Shown: positions 56,146 to 64,000 of the stretch, one piece after another
How the letters are laid out: each line of letters begins with the position of its first letter
Numbering within the stretch: position 1 is the first letter of the stretch
Source: Chamaecyparis obtusa
Lineage: Eukaryota > Streptophyta > Pinopsida > Cupressales > Cupressaceae
Length of the DNA stretch: 64,000 nucleotides
Assembly: GCA_027943335.1 (NCBI GenBank)
Contig: BSBK01003256.1
Coordinates: forward strand, 830,001 to 894,000
Reading direction: 5' to 3'
The notes under the pieces: model-generated
The model's input: the letters and a program-made list of their open reading frames with translations, nothing else
Database searches by the model: none
Told to the model about the DNA's origin: nothing
Position numbers and translations under genes: made by a program

Positions 56146-56865
56146 AAGATATACCAAGTTGAAGAGCTTGGTACCAATTTCCCTTGGAATATGTCCATTG
56201 ATGTGGTTTCCAGATAGAACTAATTCGTTCAATTTTGAGAAATTTGTAAAAGAGCCGGGAATGGTGTCGTAGAGGTCATTCTATCCCAAATTTAATTCAA
56301 CTAAGGCAGAGAGATTTCCTAAAGAGGGCGGAATGTTACCTGTGAGATTGTTTGCACCCAAGTGGAGAATCTTCAAACTGGTGAGAAGACTGAGCTCAGG
56401 CAGAATGCTGCCATGCAGTTGGTTCCAAGAGAGTGTCAGTAGATACAAACCGTAGCAAGCGGAGAGAGCGGGCGGAATGGTCCCATTTAATTGATTGTCG
56501 TTCAGCTTGAGTACCCATAGATTTAGGAGTTGGCCGAGTTGAGGTGGAATTCTACCAGTGAGAGATCAAGAGATTGCATAGAGGAGAGATTCCCGAGCAC
56601 ATGTTAAACTCATTTCAGTTAAATTCATGATAGCACAGACAAAGTGAGAAGAAGACTGACAAATAACACCAGTCTAGTTGCAGAAGTGGTGAAGGGGAGT
56701 CCAGTCTAGTAGAAAAGTACCATTCTTGACAACAGTAGCTTTGAATTCCAAGAGAAATCCTTCTTCTTGTTGGTGATGATGATGAGAGAGATTATTGGCA
56801 GAATGAGGAAGAGTGGAGAATGAGAATATGGAAAGCATTAAAAGTAATGACAAAAGAGCAGCCAT
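56146..56865 (-). pseudogene. LRR receptor-like kinase, 5' part
   Basis: Start at ATG 56865: signal peptide MAALLSLLLMLSIFSFSTLP, a His-rich stretch (SHHHHQQEEG), then the LRRNT cap FKATVVKNGTFLLDWTPLHH and FCN-stop-TGVIC, where TAG replaces the conserved Trp of CNWTGV. After it come LRRs in several frames: LGQLLNLWVLKLNDNQLNG, LLTSLKILHLGANNLTGNIP, LSALVELNLG-stop, FTNFSKLNELVLSGNHINGH. The reading then meets the MITE-like sequence and the copia element; the kinase part is at 48776-49788. Together they are one LRR-XII-type receptor gene whose central LRRs are missing. Confidence 0.8.
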
Positions 56866-56883
56866 TGCAAACAAGAGAAACAC

Positions 56884-57599
56884 AAAAGAGAATTGAATTG
56901 AATTGAATGGAATGGAATAGAGTGTAGTAGAGGGGATAAAAAAATTAGGAAATTAGTGCCTACAAATTATTGAGAGGCCCACTATGTTATACACCTCCAC
57001 GTCGATTGATTTAAAACTACACGAATTGAATCTTTTCAATAACCTCCACCCACCTCAGTACACATTACTTGAATCTCTAGAGACTTTACATAAATATTCA
57101 ATTATTGCATCAAAGTCAATAATGGAAGCAAGCATAAGGATCACCTGTTGTAGTAGTTCTACAGTTTAGATGAAGAAATAGTAGCATACGTATAGGATTC
57201 TTTACCTTCCTGGAAACCGATGACTAAGACACAATGACTGATGACAAATGATGGGTTGTGGCTGATACTACATAACATATATCAGATCAAATCAATCCGT
57301 TGCACATATAATGGTTGGTTTAGTACAAATTGGAAGTCAAAAAGTCGGGCAGTAGAAGTCTGTGTTGATCTAGACTCTTTTGTCACCATGAATGGGATGG
57401 GAGAAAGTGAGGACATTGATGCCCATCAAGTCAAATATCTATGATCCATAGTCCATCCCGACTCTATAATGGGAGCTATAGATAGGCCTCTCCCTCCAAT
57501 CCAGTGTGGAGAGGGTGGCGAGAACGTAGCATCTATGTAGGGATGAGAATGCATTGTTAATCATTTGATTAATTGAAAATATAAAACATGGCCAAATTC
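56884..57599. other. Spacer between the two receptor copies
   Basis: By position this includes the former promoter side of the receptor pseudogene. No gene supported; short plus-strand frames at 56984-57169 and 57241-57444 have no motif. Confidence 0.4.
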
Positions 57600-58078
57600 A
57601 GCTTAAATGGTACCATTGAGGGAATTGGTGGAAAGAAGAAGGGATCAGAGGGGGATAGATTCCCAACATAGGAGGAATGATTCCTTTTAATTGATTTTCA
57701 TTCAACCAGAGTATCCACATATTTGAGAGTTGGCCAATTTGAGGCGGAATGGTGCCCGTGAGGTTATTGAATGAGAGATTTAGGGATCAAAGAGAGGATA
57801 GATTCTCCAACACAAGAGAGATGGTGCCATCTAAACTATATTAAATAAATTGATGGTGCAGACATAATGAGAAGATGAGTGGTAAATAACACCAGTCCAG
57901 TTGCAGAAGGGGTGAAGGGGAGTCTAGTCGGGCAGAGAGGTGGTGTTCTTGGAAACGACACCAGAATTGAATTGCAAGAGCAATTCTTCTTGTTGGTGTT
58001 GGTGATGATGAGAGACATTATTGAGAGAATGAGGAAATGCATATATGAAAATAATGGAAAGCATTAAAAGTAGGGGAG
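57600..58078 (-). pseudogene. Second LRR receptor N-terminal fragment
   Basis: Homologous to the N-terminus at 56865: LLLMLSIIFIYAFPHSLNNV, then SHHHQHQQEELLLQF, TPLHPFCNWTGVIY with the Trp retained, and LRRs such as LNLSFNNLTGTIPPQIGQL and MWILWLNENQLKGIIPP. Several stops and frame changes occur, and no kinase follows. It lies head to tail with the first copy, so the locus is a remnant of a tandem receptor cluster. Confidence 0.75.
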
Positions 58079-59990
58079 GGATGCTTATACGTGTGCACCC
58101 TATCTTCTGTAGTTCATGTGGAGTGCCACATGCCCCTCCCCTCCAATTTTTTTTATTAAAAATCAAATATTGACGTGGAGTCAAGTTGGCAACATAAAAA
58201 AATTAAAAAATCATAGAATTTGAAACGTGCACTTTTTGGTGGACACATTGGCATTGACGTGGGCGTAAATGTTGGTTTTTAAAGAGGTGACTGGGAAATG
58301 CGGTGGCCCACACCACCACAGATTACATATATCCATGTTAAGCAGGCCTTACCGTCGCAAGCCATATGTGGGTAAAAACACAATTGAGTGTCATCTTTTA
58401 GGCTAACTCAAATCACTCAACCCAGTTAGACTCAGCTGAGTCTAACACGATCGAGTACATGTAGGCGCCACGTGGTGCCGAATGATGTCTACATGGCCCA
58501 ACAGACTTGGCCGAGTGGTACTTGGCCGAGTCTATATGATATTTTAAATATCAAAAAACATCCCAAGCCTCTCATTTGCACATTATTTGGCTTCTCACAG
58601 GGGGCCGACCCCTAAGGGTACTTGGCCCAGTAGGACTCGGCCAAGTTAGACTCGGCCAAGTCGGCCTAGGTGGCATGCCATGTTGGTAGCCAAACCTCCA
58701 AAAATACAAAAAATCTAGAAGTTTGCACTTCTGCTATTCCTTTCTCTGCTCAAAATAGAAAATGTAAAAAAACTAAAAGTGCCCTTTTCTAGATCTCGGA
58801 ACTACGATTCTGGACATATAAATTTTATATTGTTTCAACTACAAAATGTTAAACAAATTTGCTAAAAACTACATGTAGGTATATTAAACTTTGAGAAGAA
58901 GTTGATTCAGAAAATATAGAAAAATGCTAAATCAATTCAATTTTTTTAAAAAATCATATACAACACTAGTGAAGAGAGTCCTCTTCAAAAATATGTAATT
59001 TATTTGGTTTTTGGTATAGTTTTGATAGGGTAAAAGCGACGGGAGACAAAAACTGTCAATTTCGAGTAAGTTTAACTTTGAATATTTATAATGGGCAAAC
59101 TATAGATTGAAAAGACTTTTTTCTTTTTTCCTGCACTAGATATACATGTCACCTAAAACATATTATGAAATTGGAGGAAAAAATAATGTTTTACTTATAA
59201 TGATTTGACGGGAAGTTAACTCCCCGATTTGCTATATTTTTCAGGATATAAAAAATAGACCTAAAAAATTAAAAAAATATATTAATTTTTGTTCAAATTA
59301 ATTTTTAAAAATTATAGGCATAAAATTAATCCTATTTCATACATTTCATCAGTTTACATCATCTTCAAATTCTCAACACAAATGTGACTTTTATGCCCTT
59401 GAAGTTTTTCAGTTTTGGTGTTGTTAGCCTTTTCCTTTGTAAAAGGGTGACAACTTATTGTGCTTTTACCCATGTCTCACTCACCACCCTACCTACTTGC
59501 ATGGAAGTGTAAAGGTTGATTTGCCACCCACCATTGTATTACACATGTACATTAACTATGAGTCCTGTCACCTTAATCCATTCTCTTCTCCACCAGTTGG
59601 GAATTGCCTTTGTATTAAATTCATTTGTACCTCTGCTATTCATGCTTAATGCACCCTACATTCTCTTCTGCCCAATCTCTAGTAATGGAAATATTGAGGA
59701 CCATAACATGTTTGGTTGAATCCCTGAAGTCGAACACCATTTTTCTCCTACTTGGTCGTTTGTAGGTAATTTTAGCTTGGTAGCACATTTTTTTCGCATT
59801 CAATATTTATTACACATGTTTCCTAATGTAGTTTTACTACTCAACGCTGTAAATTTACATTTTGCAGGGTCGTTGAGGATGTTGTGAATGCATTGGAGGG
59901 CTTCGACACTTGGTTTTCGATCCAGGTGAGGAAAAATCTTCACTAAAGCCACCATTTTTCATCAATGGTCGATGATTTTGGTTGTTTGTT
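58079..59990. other. Non-coding region with palindromes
   Basis: No gene. Contains a perfect 22-bp palindrome at 58425-58446 centred on CTCAGCTGAG, and a cluster of ACTTGGCCGAGT-type motifs at 58504-58535 and their complements (ACTCGGCCAAGT) at 58633-58662. From about 58740 the sequence is AT-rich. A frame at 59458-59649 is without motif. Confidence 0.45.
58425..58662. repeat. 22-bp palindrome and inverted GGCC motif cluster
   Basis: The palindrome at 58425-58446 is followed by two ACTTGGCCGAGT copies (near 58506 and 58522) and, after about 100 bp, by two ACTCGGCCAAGT copies (near 58634 and 58650) in opposite orientation. The two clusters could pair into a hairpin. Confidence 0.75.
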
Positions 59991-60138
59991 GCAATTTTCA
60001 TTTGGGTTCTTTACTAAAGACTTGTTTGTGTTTGACATTGGTTTCATTTGGGTTTTTCGCCAAAGACTTATTCATGTTTGATGTTGGTTTCATTTGGGTT
60101 TTTCGCCAAAGACTTGTTTGTGTTTGTTATTGGTTTTT
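59991..60138. repeat. Three-copy minisatellite, about 48-bp unit
   Basis: Three tandem copies of a unit with TTCATTTGGGTTTTTCGCC and AAAGACTTGTTTGTGTTTG. The second and third copies are nearly identical, the first is diverged. Confidence 0.8.
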
Positions 60139-60289
60139 GTGTTTATGGGTACATCTATCTATGTTCATAAATACAATGAAATTTGAGAGAAATGTACACC
60201 TCTATTCAAGCCTCACTGTAGTTTTCATGGCCATTTGAAAAATATCACATTTTGCATCACTGTTCAAATGATTCATTCATGTCATGTAG

Positions 60290-60550
60290 GTTTTAATATT
60301 AAATGGTACTATTAGGGTTTTAATGTGACCAAAATCAATGTTAAATAGTTTTGTTAGGGTTTTCATGCAATTTTTTTCAATATTAAATGGTTCTATTAGG
60401 GTTTTCACACTACTATTTAGGTTGTTAAATGTTTATGTATGGGTTTTAATGGGTATTTTCAAAGTGAAATGGTTTGGTTAGGGTTTTCATGCAACTATTT
60501 TCAAAGTGAAATGGTTTTGTTAGGGTTTTCATGTGACACTTTCATAGATG
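60290..60550. repeat. Minisatellite with TTAGGGTTTT core, 42-bp unit
   Basis: About six imperfect copies of a unit of 38-44 bp, each carrying TTAGGGTTTT (or a one-base variant) followed by CATG or AATG and later AAATGGTT. The TTAGGG core resembles telomere sequence but the unit is far longer, so it is an interstitial minisatellite. Confidence 0.8.
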
Positions 60551-60925
60551 TTACGACATACAAATATTCTTCCTTGTCAGCTTGATCAAAATTAAATGTG
60601 CAATATATTACTTTACTTGCAAAATTTTGTTAGTTCATATTTGACCATAATTGTCAAATTGTAGTATAATTTGAATAAGATCTATTAGGGTTCAATTGTT
60701 TACCCATATTTTGAATGGTTATGTTATGGTTTTGATGCGACAAATTTTAATGTTTTTGATTTTTGGTGTTTCACTCATTTTTTATATATCTGTATTTCAA
60801 TCTCATAGTAAATGTATATAAATTATAAGATATACAAATTATTTTCAATGAAAATTATTTTGATCTCTTAGTAAATGTATACAAATCGTTAAGGATCCAA
60901 TTATAAGGCATACAAATTGTTCTAG

Positions 60926-61035
60926 TATCATTTACTATTAAGCCCTAAATACAACATTTACTATTAAATCCTAACAGAGTCATTTAATATTAAGTCCTAA
61001 TAGTTTCATTTACTATTAAACCGTCATAGAATAAT
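60926..61035. repeat. Short tandem array, opposite orientation
   Basis: About four copies of a unit of 27-29 bp with CATTTACTATTAA followed by CCCTAA or TCCTAA. It resembles the reverse complement of the 60290-60550 unit (TTAGGG...TTAAATGG), so the two arrays may form a large inverted structure. Confidence 0.65.
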
Positions 61036-61168
61036 TTAATACTAGCAATCGCATGCTTTTGTGCATGCAATAATGAGCCGATAGGTTTTCCTTTTTTAAT
61101 TTAAAATAAGAAATTTTAAAATTAATATGTTTTTACATTAATTTTTAATTTGGTTTTTATGTAGAAAG
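61036..61168. other. Short spacer with a hairpin
   Basis: ACTAGCAATCGCATGC near 61032 with a nearby GTGCATGCAA can pair. No gene. Confidence 0.4.
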
Positions 61169-61508
61169 TGTTACAAGTAGTGGTTATCATTGCACCAAAA
61201 GATCGACCTATTAATGCCCGATACAACCACTAGACTTATAGAAGACACATGAGGCAGTTAAGCCATGTCGTGAACCCTGCAAGGGATGCTGGCCCACTGC
61301 CATCCATCCCCCTCCCAGCATCACTCGTCGTGGCCTTCATGGATTCGAACCCGTGACTAAGCTCTGATACCACTTGTTACAAGTAGTGGTTGTCGTTGCA
61401 CCAAAAGATCGACCTGTTAATGCCCAATACAACCACTAGACTTATAGAAGATACAAGAGGTGGTTAAGCCATCTTGTGAACCCTGTGAGGGACTCTGGCC
61501 CACTGCCA
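61169..61508 (-). mobile_element. TRIM retrotransposon, 340 bp
   Basis: Two 134-bp direct LTRs (61169-61302 and 61375-61508), each TGTTACAAGTAG...CACTGCCA, enclose only 72 bp. The interior holds the minus-strand PBS TGGTATCAGAGC (61361-61372, two bases from the 5' LTR) and a purine-rich tract GGGAGGGGGATGGA abutting the other LTR. These are the minimal parts of a terminal-repeat retrotransposon in miniature. It encodes nothing and must use proteins from other elements. No clean 5-bp duplication was found. The bases next to the PBS include GGGTTCGAATCC on the minus strand. Confidence 0.85.
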
Positions 61509-62134
61509 GCATAAAGTAAATTTGTTGTAGGTGAATGTTAGGAAATTGCATAATGTTTATATACAATTGACTATATAATTGTTGATTCTTGAAAAATACA
61601 TACAAAACAACTTAATAAATACATACATTAAAATTAAAAAAATAGTACAGTTAATCCTTAAAATAAACTATGTTAAAAAAAACCCCCCAAAATTTAAAAA
61701 TACAGTTAATCCTTAAAAAAATCTCTTAATCTAAGTAACAAAAATTGAAAAATCGACCTCATTCTAAATTGGTGAGAGATGTTAATGTCTCGGTCACATG
61801 AATAATATTTTTTATACAACACATTTGATGGTGGATATGAATACATCCAAAATATAAAATCATAAGCCACACGGCTGGAACCATTCAACAAGAGATCTTT
61901 CCTCATGAACTTCAAAAACCTTAAAAGAAAACATATATGCCAGGGACAAAGCCAAATCACATAACCAACATCAAAACAAGAGTTTTAGAAGAGATTGCAA
62001 AATGAGATAAAAGAATGTTTGCCACTATTTCAACTGCAATTGCCATGAAAATTACACGTACAGTGTGAAAGCATAGTTATATTAAATTATTGGCATATTA
62101 AACTTCTAATCTTACAGCTCTATATGTGATCAAA
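61509..62134. other. AT-rich spacer without genes
   Basis: Two copies of ACAGTTAATCCTTAAAA occur near 61648 and 61703. No coding sequence recognised. Confidence 0.4.
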
Positions 62135-63105
62135 AGATTGAATTTCATATTGAAGTTTTTAATTCAATATTTCCACCCTGTAAATTTTAAAATTTTGATG
62201 AAGCTCCAATCTAAGTCAAGTATTTGTTTTTCCTTTTTAGCAAGTTTATATCAAATGAAGTTGTGCCTTAAAATAAACTTTATTTGAGTTTATATTGTAA
62301 TTATTGTAGTTATTATATGTGCTTGGATTTCCTGTGCATAGGCTAAGAAAAATTTAAACTTGTATTTAAATTTTGATATACATTAGAGTTCCCTAAGCAG
62401 TTATTTTTGCAACATCTAAAATAACATTTGATTTATAACCCAAATTAGGATCCATTATGTAGGATTTTGCAAAACTTAAGGTCAAGTTGAACATATAGTC
62501 ATGCTGAAGTTGTGGACCAAGTGAGGATTTATATTTAGGTTTTGAATTTGAAACATCACAAAATTAAATTCCATATATTGAAAATTTTAAATCAATATTT
62601 CTATTCGTAAATTTGTTGAGTTTGATGAAGCTCCAATCTAAATCAATTATTTTTCTATCATTTTTAGCAAGTTTAAATCAAATGACTGTTGGGCCTTAAA
62701 ATAAAGATTTCCTCATTGTAAGTTTTATATCAAAGTACTAATCAAATGCTGAATCTCCCTATGCAATTTTGTAAAATCCATAATAGTTAGTAATACTAAT
62801 ATTGTTCTAATCACACTGAGATTCTCTATTTACCTTTTTGCTTTATTTAAAGTCTATATTGTAGCTATTGTAGTTCTGATTTGTGTTAGGGTCTCCTGTG
62901 CATAAGCTAAACAACATTTAAGCTTGTATTTGAACTTTGCTATACATTGGAGTTCCCTCAGCATTATTTTTAGATGCAACATCTAAGCTACTATTGAAAT
63001 TATAGCTCAAGTTAGAATCCACTATGTGGATTTAACAAAAACTTAAGGTCAAGTTGAATGTATAGTCATGCTGAAGTTGTGGACTAAGTGAGAACTTATG
63101 TCAAT
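62135..63105. repeat. Tandem duplication of a 400-bp non-coding unit
   Basis: Copy one is about 62135-62545, copy two about 62560-63105. Shared blocks in the same order include GATGAAGCTCCAATCTAA, TTTTTAGCAAGTTTA, CTCCTGTGCATAAGCTAA (TTTCCTGTGCATAGGCTAA in copy one), GGAGTTCCCT and AGTCATGCTGAAGTTGTGGA. Copy two carries an extra segment of about 150 bp near 62710-62850. No open frame runs through either copy. Confidence 0.85.
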
Positions 63106-64000
63106 TTGAAACATCATTCTGTAGTTTTGACAGATCTTTTTAGATAGAGTTTTTTTTCATATTTTTTTTAAAAATAGTAATTCTGAACATTATCTCTTTT
63201 CACTTTTGTAAAACTTTATTTTTCTTTTGATTAATCAGAAAGAAAGGATTCTATTGGGGCCTTTTCCCTTGAAATTTTAGATTATACACAATGCTGGGTA
63301 AGAAATGTTACAGTAGGGCTTTTGACTTTCTTCCACTAAATCTAAAGCATATAAGAAATAATTTTCCAACTTTTAGACAGCATCAATGCTGGGTAAGAAG
63401 TATCACAGTAGGGCTTTTGACATTCTTCCACTAAATAATTCATACGGTCTAGTCCATTATTATAATTCCCCAGTGGATGGATTTTTAGTTTCATATGAGT
63501 ATAAACAAATTTTGAGTGAGATCTTAAAATGGTGTTAAATCTTAACTAATGTTGTTTATTGTGAATGCCACCACTTTGCACAAATATTCATTATTTTTCT
63601 ACCAAAATCTAGTCAACTTCGAAAACATGTCAGTCTTTGTAACAGCTACAGTAGTCGAGCTTGTCTATAATATTTTTGTGATCTTTTTCTCCTATTACTG
63701 TAAACAATTGGACTTGGTGCATAACACCATATGTTCTACCTCCTCTATTCATTTTCTTGGTAATCGATCTTTAATTATAGAAAAAATGTCTAGCTTAATC
63801 AAAATACAAGAAAGTGTAGTATGGAAGAAAGTGGAAGTTTCCCTATCTACTGATACAAATCTTCATAGAGAGTTTTCAATCGGTACCAAGCAGGAATCAA
63901 TCGAAAATTGGGGATAGAGGTTTGGTAGCATGATCCAAATCGACACGAATTTGAAAGATTCTATCGAAGGGTTGAAATCTGAAAATTATGGCATCAATAT
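63106..64000. other. Window end, direct repeat and unassigned frame
   Basis: A 58-bp direct repeat with CAATGCTGGGTAAGAA, ACAGTAGGGCTTTTGAC and TTCTTCCACTAAAT occurs at 63290-63347 and 63386-63443. A plus-strand frame at 63549-63917 (122 codons) has no recognisable motif. The window ends in sequence that could continue into something unseen. Confidence 0.4.

Noticed and set aside
60290..60550. Telomere array
   Set aside because: TTAGGG occurs once per 42-bp unit; plant telomeres are uninterrupted TTTAGGG.
61340..61374. tRNA-like GGGTTCGAATCC plus TGGTATCAGAGC
   Set aside because: No cloverleaf can be built around it; the TRIM structure explains it as a primer binding site.
63549..63917. 122-codon frame at the window end
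   Set aside because: No recognisable domain and AT-rich composition; could be an exon continuing past the window but not supportable.

Overview
The window looks like intergenic DNA of a large, repeat-rich seed-plant genome. It is AT-rich, almost wholly made of transposable elements nested in one another, and most coding remnants carry premature stops. Plant-specific content supports this: Ty1-copia elements primed by initiator-methionine tRNA, an En/Spm (CACTA) transposon with Transposase_24-like and tnp2 genes, LINEs with RNase H, an LRR-XII-type receptor-kinase pseudogene, and captured plant exons. The decay, long introns and the form of the LRR-kinase N-terminus make a conifer (Cupressaceae-like) my best guess. 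That is inference; no marker gene proves it. I see no intact host gene.

Layout. 1-5814: a non-autonomous LTR element (1095-4187, minus strand, TSD ATATC) inside anonymous AT-rich DNA that ends in GC-rich hairpins, a TATA run and a TC run. 5815-7118 plus 35110-36095: the 3' part of a LINE (zinc finger, RNase H, probable 3' tail), split by the next element. 7119-35106: a 28-kb CACTA transposon, 5'-CACTAG...CTAGTG-3', TSD TTA. On its minus strand, in transcription order, are a tnp2 transposase (30198-18342), a SET-domain gene (17683-16908), a TNPA-like Transposase_24 gene (16806-14114), and spliced fragments of two host genes, Mpv17/PMP22 (13484-13168) and a SCAPER-like gene (12047-11576). A Ty1-copia element (19439-27166) has landed inside a coding exon of tnp2, with equal 1483-bp LTRs and a 6-bp duplication.

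36428-40471: a 5'-truncated minus-strand LINE with a 15-bp TSD. 40723-42712: a plus-strand LINE 3' end with RNase H, an unassigned ORF of about 240 residues and a poly-A tail. 42713-48775: non-coding, with an LTR-like promoter and palindromes. 48776-56865: an LRR receptor-kinase pseudogene on the minus strand, split by a second copia element (49789-55833) whose LTRs each hold four long hairpins. A second copy of the receptor N-terminus follows at 57600-58078. 58079-64000: palindromes, three minisatellite blocks, a 340-bp TRIM retrotransposon (61169-61508) and two tandem duplications.

The most interesting object is the CACTA element. It joins a transposase carrying aspartate tracts near both ends, a SET-domain (putative lysine methyltransferase) gene, a TNPA-like gene and captured host exons in one unit. 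Several genes in it are now broken, mostly by C-to-T type changes, so this copy is not expected to be autonomous.
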